Shown here piece by piece: positions 22,839 to 34,400 of a stretch of 64,000 bases of DNA. Position numbers and translations under genes: made by a program. Every line of letters begins with the position of its first letter. Positions within the stretch are counted from its first letter, which is position 1. The notes below the pieces were generated by a model. It was not told the origin of the DNA and searched no databases. It worked only from the letters and a program-made list of their open reading frames with translations. The stretch comes from Cyprinodon diabolis (lineage: Eukaryota; Chordata; Actinopteri; Cyprinodontiformes; Cyprinodontidae). The stretch is taken from assembly GCA_030533445.1 (NCBI GenBank), contig CM060073.1, positions 41,337,928 through 41,401,927 of the forward strand, read 5' to 3'.

Positions 22839-24674
22839 CTTCTGATAATGGGTTTTTAGAGTTACAGCTGCAATTCTAACGGTGTAAAGATTTACCAGCA
22901 TTGGGCTTTTTTTTTCTTCATTCTTCTTTGGTAAATAGCTGAAGAACATTAAGGAAACTCTTAAAGCTGTATCTCTATCTTATTAGAAATTCTTAATTGG
23001 ACTTAGATCTGGTCATTCTAACACATGGATAAGCTTTCACTACCAGCAAGCCTTAAACAATATCCGTGATTCATTGTGATTGATTGAATACTCAAATAAT
23101 TGTAAACTAATTTAGTAAACAAATATTTGTTAAATGCAGTATACAGATTCTGAAACAGGCCCAGAACAACCAAGTCAGAGGTAAAAAGTAAGACCAAACT
23201 TTAAAAAATATATATACGTTTGAGCATTTACAATTTAAAAAAACTTTGTCTGTGCATATGCACTTCTAATAAGAGGCATAGTTTTAGCTTTACTTAGTTC
23301 ACTGTCTAGAAAAAAATGATCCTCTATCAAGCACATTTTGTTGTCTGATTAGTAATCTGTCAATCAAAAAAATTTTCAACAGATTAATTATGAGCAAAAA
23401 AAAAATAAAATATTTAGTTCCAACCCTAATCACAAGCTCACTGTAAATGTAGGTAACTGTAGGTTTAGGGTTGTTATAGTGCTGGAAGTTGAACCTGACC
23501 CAGATTTAGATCCCTCATTTACCCGATAACTCTAACCAGCTGCCACGTTTATGATTAAACAAAGTATTCACGAAGAATAATGCATCAAATGTCAACCTTG
23601 TGAACATTATAGTAGCAGTGAACATTATTTCTTGGGTGATGTTCAGTATTATTCTTCAGCCAAACAGGCCCGAAAGTTTAAGTTTACTTCCATCTGACAC
23701 AGAGTTTTTATGTCAACAGATTATCCCTCCAACTGATCTCTGCAGCACCTCCAGATTTCTGATAAGTCACTTTGCTGCTTCTTAATTGTTTTCAATGTCT
23801 ACAACCCATATTTCAGATGTGTTACATTGGTTCTACCTTTAAAATATGTTATTTGGCTTTGGTAAATCGTGTTTCAATCATACTCCATTTTATGCTCATT
23901 CAAGAAAATCAAGGCTTTGTTAAAAAGCTACCCAGCAAACTAAAGCCTCTTAGCCTCATTCTCTCTGATGTTTTAGTTAAGGACAATGGTAAATTATAGG
24001 CTTCAGAGCCTTGCGTGTCACTGCCTTTATGTCTCCGTTGAACTCTCCGAGCCTTGTCCTGTTCTCGTTCATCCTGTCACCTCCTAGCATCCTCCTCCCT
24101 TCCTGTCACTGTGAAAAATGCAAAGTGCCTCAGAACATTCAGCACCAGTTCAATCACTCCGTATCAAAAGCACCTCCGATGTCAGCAAAGAAACAGGCTG
24201 ACCTTTGGTGAGTTCTTCTCAAGCCGGTTGGCTTTTCATGCCTGTTTCTTTAGATATAAAAAAATATATACTGCTTGTTATCTCCATTAATATTATAGAA
24301 CAAATTTTTCTACCAAATGCAGCATTTTCATCTGATTTGTAAATGTTTTAGATTGTTCTGAAGCCTGATTTGACATTGATCCAGCTTCACCACGTCACCC
24401 ACATTATGAACTATTGTAGTTTGATATTGTCTCTATAATAAACCAGCAGACACAAACTCGGGCTCATTAGTGATGTACTACTTGGATTCATTAATGAGCA
24501 ACCTGCTATTTTTGGACAATAAGACCCTGACTCATTCATGAGACCAGACAGGCTCACGCTATCTACCTTTGCGTACATTCTTTCTGTTCTGATAGGCGGC
24601 GCTCACTCTCAGTTAAGCTTTACATTTTTATTATACACATGGTCCAACAGTTTAAATCTTGATATTTTTCATAC

Positions 24675-24968
24675 CTATCTCCAGGTGTATTCTGTCCTGG
24701 ATGTCGGGGAACTTGATAAGGTACAGCAAGCTCCACTGTAACCCAGCAATGATGGTGTCAAAACCTTAAGAAAGCAAAAACTGTATAGCTGCAGGAAAAC
24801 CAAAGCAGTAATGTTATCAAGGTACTTATAGCAGTTGTTCTTACCTGCTCCAAAAATGTCTATGACGGTGTGGATTATCTGAGTGTCAGTAAGCAGAGAT
24901 GTTTCCCTATTCTCTTCTCTGTCTTCACAAAGTGCAATCAGAGCATCGGTGATGTCCCTGATGCAGTT
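24675..24968 (-). CDS. cyp1d1: P450 exons 3 and 4 with I-helix
   Basis: Exon 24845-24968 (124 bases) encodes NCIRDITDALIALCEDREEN and ends DIFGAG. Exon 24675-24764 (90 bases) continues FDTIIAGLQWSLLYLIKF. Together they form the oxygen-activating I-helix AGxDT motif. Donors are GTAAGA and GTATGA; both phases are 1, as in CYP1A genes. Confidence 0.88.
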   Translation of the reverse strand, partial: NCIRDITDALIALCEDREENRETSLLTDTQIIHTVIDIFGAGKNNCYKYLDNITALVFLQLYSFCFLKVLTPSLLGYSGACCTLSSSPTSRTEYTWR

Positions 24969-25413
24969 CTGCAACCAAACATACAGAAAATGTCCAACAA
25001 TTTCATGGCCTGTTTTCTCAAGACAGTTATTATTATTAGATCTAATATCATAAAACCTTGGCCCCCTTATAGAGGGACGCGTGTCTTCCACTAGGTTGGT
25101 AATTCCTAAATAGAGTGCGTGCGAACATTTTAGCCACTCTGCACAAAAACAAAAGTTAATCCCAGGGGACTTGTTTGTTATTTTTCTGGCTACGGTTGCT
25201 GTCCCTCTATGTGTGCAATCTCAGATTAAAACAATGAGTTGTAAATAATTATGAATAAACTGAAAGTTGCACATATGCAATGGCCAAAATTATGTAACCA
25301 TGTATTTGCATCATTAATCAAATAAATTAAATAAAGTAGGGATAGAATTATACATATTGTAAAGTAAGCGACCTTAAGGCACAGATTTCTTCAGAATGAA
25401 CAGGCTTCTTTAC

Positions 25414-26022
25414 CTTATCGAAGGTTCTGATGTGTTCCTCGATTCTTCGCTCCATAAATCCGTTCATTCTCTGAATGTACTGGACCATTTTTCTTAGAGA
25501 AGGGCTGGGAAAATGACGAAACACTGGGAAGAAGTCTGCAAGGTTCCCGGCTGCAAAGAGCTTAAGAACCTCATTGTTGATGTTGACGATGGTGAGAAAC
25601 TCCTTGTCACTGTGGTCATACCTCCTCCCAAAACATAGGGCACACACAACGTTTGCCACAGAAGTCACTAAAGACGTTGCTGGATCTATAGCCCTCAGCT
25701 CAGGGCTCTTAGCAGCTTGTTCCCGGATCACCGCCACCATCTCAGCAGCTTCAGCACACACCTGCTCCTCCAGGAGGCAGGTGGCCTCTGATCCCCTCGG
25801 TTCAGCTTGGGAGTAGGATCTCAGGGCATTTTTGCACAGCTTCTTATGGAGCAGCCATGCAGGTCCATACTTTTCACTGAAGGTCATGCTCGTCCCGTCG
25901 GCTACGGCGGAAAAAGTGAAAAGTTCAGGTCTTCCAGCAAAATCTTCCCCCTGACGAACCAGTGCCTGTCTGATAGTATTGTATCCACAAAGGATGACCA
26001 CTGTTAAGGAGCCAAAACGCAT
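25414..26022 (-). CDS. cyp1d1: P450 exon 2, 203 codons
   Basis: Reads MRFGSLTVVILCGYNTIRQ, GEDFAGRPELFTFSAVADG, VANVVCALCFGRRYDHSDKE and ends RTFDK before GTAAAG. Acceptor 'gtctttgcttcag'. It continues directly in phase 0 from DVFK of exon 1. In CYP1A these two pieces form one large exon. Confidence 0.88.
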
Positions 26023-27039
26023 CTGAAGCAAAGACAAACACAGTGCCTGTCAGAGGTTTATATAAACGAATCATGGCTAAGAGTGTTCAATTAATTTGCA
26101 ACTTATAAAGTTTAAATTTCAACCATTCCTTTTCCAATTTGGATTCACCATGAAAGAAATCATTTTAATTAAAATTAAAAAAGGGGATACAAGTTTCAAC
26201 TTAATGCATATTTTTCATATTCAATTCATGGTAAAAATAACACATTAACCTCTGTTAATATTTGATCAATAGTACCTTAGTAAGATGCACCTTAGCGACT
26301 GATTTTCAGAGACATCAATAAGCCTCTGAACATTTTCTAAACCATATCTGATCGCTGCCATTGAGAGGATTGCTTTAGTTTCTGAAATGAGTTTTATTTC
26401 CTGGTAAAGATTTTAATCCAAGTTCAATGATTTTAGGATCAGGGTTTGGTTGGGCTCTATCAAAATGCCAAATATTCAAAATGGAAGCCACCGGTCCCAA
26501 GGTTTACCCCCTAAGTTAAAGAAAATTTAGCAGGATGTTCAAAACCAACTGGGGACCAACTAAACCATCTAAAAGTGTGCAAGTCTCCCTAATGTGGATC
26601 TAAGCAGTTAACTGATATATAAATGTCTGCTTGAAAGGGTCATGGTGAGGCTCTGCAGATACTTTATTAACTTTAAAGACCCTTTACTTGATTTTATTAT
26701 AATCTCTCCAAGAAAAATGGTTTTACATGGTTTATTGTGTGGCAAAAAAATTCTCCATGAATGAAGGCTGGGTTGGGGCTTACAGGTCAAACAAAAGGAG
26801 TTGCCCTTGCTTATGGTTTAAAGCTGTGCAGAATAAGGTACTGTCCCTTTAAGCATGGTGGTGGGAGCATCATTGAAAGGGTTTTTTACTTTTGGACAGG
26901 TGTACTGGTGAAATGTATATTTAACTAACTTGACCAAATTATTAATTTATGTACAATTTTTAAATGCAGGGTTGTAGAGAAATCAATTCATGTAGATGAA
27001 GATATATGAGAAAATTGTGAACAAGTCAGCTGTGGGCAG

Positions 27040-27718
27040 GGGCGGAGCTAGATGGGGGGCCAGGGGTGGCCATGGCCACACTTAGCCAATCACTGGCCAC
27101 CCCTGTGGCCACCCCTACCATTTTTTACCCTCTAATACAGATGGTGGCAGGTGTCATACTCTCAAGTGGAATATTGATTTTAATTTTTCATATATTACAT
27201 ACTATTTTTTTTATGTATTCCTTAACGGAAACACTGTGGCTAATTATGCACATCAATATAGTAACAATAAATATAAGTACAGAATTCATGCTCTTTTCAG
27301 AAGTCGAATTTTTGTTATATGGGGTAAAGAAAAAATTAGATGTCTCTACAGGTCATCTAGGAGTCTTTAGTGAAATCATAGATATAAATAACTATTTTAA
27401 TAAAAAAGTATTGAATAATCAATTTATGTAGGTATTAGTACTTGTAAATATCAATATTATGCAGAATGCTTACAAGTAGGTAAGTAATGACAATGGAAAA
27501 GATTTATGCCCCAGAACTCAAAAGAATTTTATCCACTATACCTTTTATCTAAGAAAGCACAGATGTTTAAATATATGCATCTATTTGTTAGCAAAGGCTG
27601 TATCTTTGGCCTGACCCTGGGGTTTTAGTGCCAATCCACTTGCAGCCACCCCTCAGTGTTTAATGGTTATTGCCTGGCCACCCCTATAAAAATTTCTGGC
27701 TACGAGTCTGGCTCTGGG
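27040..27718. repeat. Transposon-like repeat in P450 intron 1
   Basis: The left end 'aggggcggagctaga' with 'ccaggggtggcc' is mirrored at the right by 'ggccacccctataaaaatttctgg' and 'gagtctggctctgg'. This gives imperfect inverted ends with 'ggccacccct' clusters. The open frame 27066-27431 inside it has no recognisable domain. Target duplication not resolved. Confidence 0.55.
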
Positions 27719-28061
27719 CAAGACCCCACCATTGATTGTGGAGTTAATTAACTGTCCAGCCAAAATTATACCAGAACCTTGGAAGCGGCAAAAAAACATT
27801 TATTTCTCTCACAAAGTGACATAAATGAGTACTTATATTGAGACTTGATGTATTTCTATCTTATAGAAGGGAGAAAAATCCAACCTGAATTTAGATCTGC
27901 ACAGCCAGTTCTTTGATATTGTTTTGTGAATTAACGCTGGAAAAATAATGTCTGAAATGGGTGGCTTATAACCCCTCAAGATAGATGCACATAATTAGTG
28001 TTTGAAAATGTTTCAATTACTACATCCTAAACAGTAATTCAGACCAAAAAACTCCCATGAC

Positions 28062-28352
28062 CTTGAAAACATCACCATACTGTAGTCCCAGGGAAGTGAG
28101 AGTGAGATGCATCTGGTCACCCATCTGGAGCAGGTTGCCCACAATGGGCCAGGGTTTGGGGCCCGGAGGGGGAGGGAACTTTGTTTTCTCCAGCTGGTAG
28201 TCATGGCGGTAGGGGAAGAAACATCTGTGGTTCTGTTTCACCCTGATGGCCATCAGAACCAGGGTAAAAACACACAGAGCGATGGTGACAATAGACAGGG
28301 GTGCAGCAGGGTCCTCCTTCCTTGGCAGATATCCTGACAGGATCAGCCCCAT
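28062..28352 (-). CDS. cyp1d1: P450 first coding exon
   Basis: ATG at 28352 begins MGLILSGYLPRKEDPAAP. It is followed by a hydrophobic anchor LSIVTIALCVFTLVLMAI, a charged stretch and the proline-rich hinge FPPPPGPKPWPIVGN, and ends YGDVFK. The donor is a weak GTCATG. 97 codons, phase 0. Confidence 0.85.
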
Positions 28353-28624
28353 GTTATCAGCTAAGAGAAGAGCCCAAAGTCAGAGCAGTGTTTAAAAATT
28401 GTTAGTGTTTTGTTTTTTGTTTTTCTTTTCCCAAAGAGAGAGGAGATCTGAGGCAGGAAGCAACGAAAAAAAGAAATCCGGATTAGAAATCCATACCAAA
28501 ATTACAGTTTTTCCTATTCTTATAATCCGCCTTTTAGCATATAGAAACTCCTCTCTGTGGGCAAAAGGACAAACAAACAGGGAAATGGCTGTGCAGGATG
28601 CGGAATGTCTTTAAGGAAACTTAC

Positions 28625-28740
28625 CACACTTTTCCTTTGCAGATTTCAGAGGTAAACAGCTGAAGCGATAGAGCCTTCACAGAGCAGAGCAGCAGAACTT
28701 TGTGGTTTAATGTAGAGGAGGGTCTCACTGGGGAAACGGA
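28625..28740 (-). promoter_or_regulatory. Possible 5' untranslated exon of the P450
   Basis: On the minus strand this stretch ends 'aaaagtgtg' before a strong donor GTAAGT (28619-28624). A possible acceptor 'cttctcttag' lies 8 bases before the ATG. CYP1 genes typically have a non-coding first exon. Start and promoter were not resolved; no AhR response element core (GCGTG) was noticed close by. Confidence 0.4.
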
Positions 28741-31062
28741 GAACTCCTCCTTTGGAGAGGAAGCTGCACCCTCCCTAAAGGGCTCAGTCTGCCTGCAGGC
28801 GCTGCAGGACCAAAAACATTAATGAGGGCGCATGGATCAAAATGCTTATTACAATGATCAGGAAAGAACGCATGCTTTTTGTCTTTATTCTTCCTCCAAA
28901 TTTATTCAGTATTTTCATTTTCCTGCGGCTATTTTTATGTATTTAGGTCATATATCTTAATAGCCATGTTAAAACAGTAACCAACGGATAACTCGTATTT
29001 CATAGTGAAACTGAAACAAGTTCGCATGATTTGTCACCAGAGGGCGCTCTTTAAGCTTTTAAATCCAGGCCGTTTAGTACAGAAGAGGATAAAAAATAAA
29101 AACAAAAAGTTCAATGATTTTTAAATTCTATTTTAGAATAATCTGGTAAAAAAATCTGGTAAAATATTTAATTAATCTCATAATTCTGACTTTTTTCTCG
29201 TAGTTCTGACTTTAATCTCATAATTCTGACTTTTTTTCTCATAATTCTGACTTTAATCTCATAATTCTCACTTTTTTCTCATAATTCTCACTTTAATCCC
29301 ATTATTCTGACTCAAATCTAATAATTCTGATTTTTCTCATAATTCTGAGTTTAATTTCATAATTCTGACTTTTTTCTAATAATTCTGAATTTAATCTCAT
29401 ATTCTGTAAAAAGTTGCCTAATTCTGTCATTTTCCATCAATGTGTTACTGACCCTCTCAAACAGCTCACATTTTTGTCAGTGAAGCTGATTGCATCTCTT
29501 CCTTCATGGTGCCCATCTACATTACAATCCAAAATTATGAGATTTAAGTCAGAATTCTGAGAAAAAAGTCAGAATTCTGACTTATTTCCCCATATTAAAC
29601 TGAAATAATATTTAAAAATCAGTTCACTTTTTTTTTCAGGGTCCCTAATCCTCTTCTGTAGTTTAGTAAAACAATGTATCCAAATCTTTGTATTCGCCTT
29701 GATTTCTGACTAAATATCAGAAATCAAGGTGAATACAAAGAAATATAAATATCACAGACATCACTACTTGTAACGATCCATTTTCAAAGACTGGCAGGAG
29801 GGCCTATTGTAACCGCTCATTGACTTTTATGTTATTGTTGGAATAATATTTGTGGGTGACCTACAGCGCCTTGCAATTTTTTACTCGCCGTTTGGCTTTT
29901 TCAAAATTTATAATTTTACTACCACATATTTAAATGGGTTTTTGTTGATTTTATGTGTTACATCAGAGAATGGAAATTAAATGGTCCAATAAGGGAGTGG
30001 TGGCGCTCCTGAGGTTCAAGTTTCTGTAATTTTTATTATAAATTTTTGAAAAACATGCTTTTGTCTTTGATTCTTTGTATACTACTGCTTTATCTGAAGA
30101 GCACAGAGAAACAGGAAAAACATGGACAACTGAACTTTATTTCATGTTTACCCAATTTTCTATATTGATGGAATGTTAGATATTTACCAAGAAAACTATG
30201 TGCTTTGGGTATTAATTCAAGCGTATACACACATTTGTAATGATTGTATGTTTTGGTTTTAGATGGATAAAGAAGGTATGAAATTTTATTTTATAGAGAC
30301 ATTACATTTTGATATAAAGGTGTGTATAGTTTAGTATAATAATGAGAAGCTTATTAGGTGATAAGTTGAACAGTTAGAGGTGATTGGTGTGAAGGAAACA
30401 AAATAAGAATAACTTGAAACATGAGGGACAATTTCGGGTAACAAAGAATGTAGTGAAAGTAAATAAAGAAGGAAAAATATCAGGAGCAGTGATCAGAAAA
30501 GGATAAAGTATTTCAAGCGTTTATTTCACTGTCAGTTTTAATATTTTCTTCATTAATTATGCTTTATGTTTGCTCATCCTCATTTTGTATGTGTTTTTCT
30601 ATCATTTTAGTTTATGGATTATCTGTTATTTTAAAGTAATGCATGGTTGGTTTCTAAAAATGTGCTAAATATACTTTTTTTTAACATGTTATATACTTGA
30701 AAGATCTGGTTTCCAGTGTTTATATCCTATACAGCACCTCATGTGCTAGAGAGCAGATTTTAATATAGGGTTTTTAATAAAAAAATATATAAATAAATGA
30801 ACAATTATATTTAAATAAATATGGCATATAGTGTAGTGTGACTAACTATAATTGTTAGAATAATCCCCCCAAAATATTCAATAAATATTTACGTTAGAAA
30901 TATTTTTTTACAACGAAAATAGTAGTCTTTTGCCACATTTATTAAGCTCATATGTGAACATTTTAAAAACATACAAAAGGGTCTATTTAATAAGAAAAAA
31001 AATGACACATTGTTTTTCCTCTTTCCATGGAGTCGGCCATTTTATCTGTTGTCATGTTGTTT
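28741..31062. other. Intergenic region between P450 and tmc2-like
   Basis: No gene is seen. It contains the 583-bp inverted-repeat element (29078-29660), a Tc1-type end fragment (about 29868-29990, 'acagcgccttgcaa') and AT-rich unique-looking sequence. Confidence 0.6.
29078..29660. mobile_element. 583-bp element with mirrored minisatellite
   Basis: 13-bp termini TACAGAAGAGGAT and inverted TACAGAAGAGGAT, flanked by GTTTAG at 29072-29077 and 29661-29666. The interior is a tandem array of a 16-base unit like 'tcataattctgacttt'. A few reversed units ('agtcagaattctgag') sit near the right end, so the element can fold into a hairpin. No coding capacity. Confidence 0.8.
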
Positions 31063-31496
31063 TCATCTTCTCGGAGCTGCAGTCTGACCTCTGCCTCTTC
31101 CAGGGCCTGGTTGAGAAGACCTCATGTTTCCAGGAGGCCCTCCTCTTGGCCCAGGGGCCCGGGTGACTGGCCCCTTAGGGTTGGGGGCAGCCAGCGATAC
31201 CTCCTTTTGTACATTTACTCCTTTTCCTGCTGTGCCAGGCTTTGTCTTAGTTGATTTGCTGTGCTTGTCAAGTACAACCTCTGCAAAGACAAGAGAGAAA
31301 AAAAGGTGAGGGTTAATCTAAATATATGTTAAAATAATGTATTAAAAAAAACCTTTGAACATTGCGTACCAGAAACTTTCTCCTCCTCAACTGGAGGCGG
31401 TGCTAGAGATTTATTTGGCAGCAGGTCTTCCAAGTCTTTCATTACTTGATTAGTGCTGTCCTTGTTGTTCCTCCTATTCTTCTCATCTTCTCGAGC
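31063..31496 (-). CDS. tmc2: tmc2-like C-terminal tail exons
   Basis: Exons 31370-31496 and 31063-31280 encode a cytoplasmic tail, low in hydrophobic residues and rich in Lys/Pro/Gly. It reads [28 protein letters not shown], then [19 protein letters not shown] and [14 protein letters not shown] before TGA at 31063-31065. The Pro/Gly/Arg-rich end is probably disordered. Confidence 0.8.
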
Positions 31497-34400
31497 CTGA
31501 AATACGAACCAGTTTAGCAGACAAAAAAACAAAACACTTTAAAAAATTAAAAGAGAACAAAAACCACACCAATACTGACCATTTTCATCTTCTTCCTCAG
31601 GTCAATATTTGTTTGTTGGTATGCTTTTGACACTGTGTTCAAATAGTAGATGGCCAATCTGTGAAGCAGAAAAAGCTTATACTAAAAATTATTGCAGATG
31701 TGGATAATTCAGATTAACTTAAAGAGTCTAAAGACAGACTTGAAAGAAACAAACAGAAAATGGATCATTCACAGTCAATTCACATGTGAAAAAATAAAAC
31801 CTTTTTTTGGCAGACACAAAAACAACATTTAATTTGTTAACTTTTTGTTTAATATTTAAGTTTTACTTACATCATAAGGAGGATAGCAGGCATAATGAGC
31901 CCAGGGTTGCTGGCATATGTAAAGATGTTCCCAATAAAAGCTGGTAGATCCTGCTCAATAGTCTCTATTACCACATCATACATCTTCTCTTGACCACTGG
32001 AGGAACATGTTAAAATATTTCACAATAGTTTAGCATCTCTTTAGATTAGTGGTTCAGCTAAATCAGAGACTAAGCAAACATAGACTGTTATTGTCTGAAA
32101 GGATTAATCAAATTTGAGGTTGACATTTTAACAGCAAAAAAACACATCGCCTAAGTTACAATAGGCTCTCTTGGTCACCTTGGTCTATATTTGTATGATT
32201 GCATCACAGATTCATTGCTGATTTGTTAGCTGCACATCCATGGTGCAGAGAGTTCATTTATTTAAGAAATCAGTTTGGGATAATTTCAGCTTTGCCTGGA
32301 TGAAAACTAACCTGCTGAAAATAGGCATCAGGGGATAGAGGTTGTAAAGAGATGGACATAGTCAGCAACAATAGTCACATAGAAAGATTGTGGTGTTCAT
32401 TTGAGGCTAAGGGGCGTACAGTCCAACAAGAAATGATTCTCTACAGCCTCAGTTGTTGATTCAAGCTAGGATAAAAGGTTTTCATGTTGAGTGAAGCAAA
32501 TTCAGTTCCTATTGTCACACCTGAGTTATCCAAACTTCATTGTGTTACAAGTAGTGTTGAACCGATACCAGTATCGGGCAGGGCCCCGATCCAGCACTAA
32601 AATGGTGTCGGTATCGGTATCGGCGAGTACCAGCAAATAGGGCACCGATACCATCTTGAGAGCCAAAAGTTTATTCAACTATTGTCACCCATTCCAGGTA
32701 GGCAATAAAAAGTTCTACTGGATTGACTTTGCATTAGTCTTTTTCCTGCTTCACAAAGGTAGGCAGCAGATTGACAAAGCCATGATAGCAATTATTTTAC
32801 ATCCAAGTAGTATCCAGTTCTTTATATATACACACACACATCAATTTCAAACAGATGGTATCGGTATGGTATCGGTATCAGCCAATATTGCACAGCCAGG
32901 TATCGATATCAGTATCAGGGCCAAAAAGTGCATCGGCACAAGACAAGTTACAAGGACCTTCTGTGGGATGTTCTGATTCTAGTGGTGCTCTGCTGTTTTA
33001 GTTCGTTAGTCTTCAAGGGTCAATGATTGGAGTATCAAGAGACAGTATTTTATGTTTGGTGATTTCTAAAAGGTGATTACTTTGTGTTCAAGTTATTTTT
33101 CAGTTTTGCTTATGTTTATTACTATAACTTTTGGGATCTGAGAGGCGTGCATAAGAAGGTCAGGTGACATGGGTGAGCCAGAAAGACCAGGGCATAGGCA
33201 TTTTTCCAGTATTAGGAGGGGCTGCAGGGGATCACGACTGTCTGTAAGTTTGCCAACAATGGTAAATAAATTTACTTAAACACATCCTCCAATATGGACA
33301 TTGATTATTTATTTTTAACCTGCATAAAATCCTGATTGTGCTAGGGTGGCTGTTTGTTTGGATAAAAGCAAAGGACAATAGCCACAAGACTAAGGTTAAT
33401 TTTGCCTTTCTATCCATCTCAAACCAGTCTTTCTTATTTAAGCCGATTTCAAATCTCAGCCAGCTGTTTTTACCATGATTACAGCACAAAATGCATTACG
33501 CCCTACCATGCAACCTGTGATTCACTGTTTAAATAGCCAAGAAACTGAACAGAGATACCTAATAAACTAACTTGAGTATATATAGCCAAGATTATTCTCT
33601 AACAGACTTTAGGGAACCTTTAAAGCTGTAATCACAACTAGGACTTTTTATTTATTATTCCCAATCATACACACCTACTTACCTGAATGGTCCGCAGTCG
33701 AAGGATGGGGCCAATGTCATCATTGAGTAGACAACAGGAAGCAGGCTAAGAAACAGCACCAGCAGCAGCAAGCCCATGTAGAAGTTATTGGAGCGTGAGG
33801 CTTTAAACACTCGCTCATGAGGAACATTGCAGGCCATCACTGCCCAGGACTGATAATACATGGAGGTCAATAGCCGCAGGACATTGATGCCCATTAGACC
33901 AGGAGCATAAAATGCTCCCATCCTAAGCATGACCACAAATGTAGAAATGTGATTTTAAAAGCAGTCTATTGGCATTCATGGTATACATTTTTTTTAATTC
34001 AGTTTAATAATCCTCTTCAATCTAATAATCCTCATCCAAATATACTAATAAAATGAATTTACCATATCATTCCTTGATTGAAGACAAGGCCTAGGACATT
34101 TCCACTGATGTCAAATTCTCCATATGAAGGCTACAAAAAACATAACAGCAAGATTACTTCTTGACCTGAATTAAAAACAGCAGGTCAATACACTTTGTAT
34201 TTCCTGCTCCCTTTGTCAATCTGTCTCTGTCTCCCTTTATCTATCTCCCTCTCTGTAATTAAGATCTCATTTCAGTCTCCTGTTACCCTTAAAGCTTGGG
34301 ATCGCCTGTCTTGCAGGATGTCACTTGTACTATATCAGGTTTACTTCAAGCTGATGCAAACTTTTTTCTGTGTTAACAAGAACAATGAATTTATCATGAA

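Larger units (their letters stand above)
19690..28352 (-). pseudogene. cyp1d1: CYP1-family cytochrome P450, CYP1D1-like, missing core exon
   Basis: CYP1 enzymes are endoplasmic-reticulum haem monooxygenases acting on planar aromatic compounds. Exons found: 28062-28352, 25414-26022, 24845-24968, 24675-24764, 22108-22205 (truncated) and 19690-19972. They give an N-terminal membrane anchor, PPPPGPKPWPIVGN, GEDFAGRPELFTFS, NIRDITDAL-type exon 3, I-helix FGAGFDTI, K-helix EVFR, PERF-like PQRF and haem loop FGLGKRRCLG. Exon lengths 124 and 90 match CYP1A/CYP1D genes. The last 26 bases expected of the fifth exon and the next exon of about 87 bases, which together should encode the VPFTIPHC to QVNHD region, cannot be found between 19973 and 22107, so the product would lack about 37 residues. 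CYP1D1 rather than CYP1A is inferred from overall wording and from the TMC neighbours. Confidence 0.72.

Noticed and set aside
27066..27431. 121-codon frame
   Set aside because: It lies inside a transposon-like repeat and shows no family resemblance.
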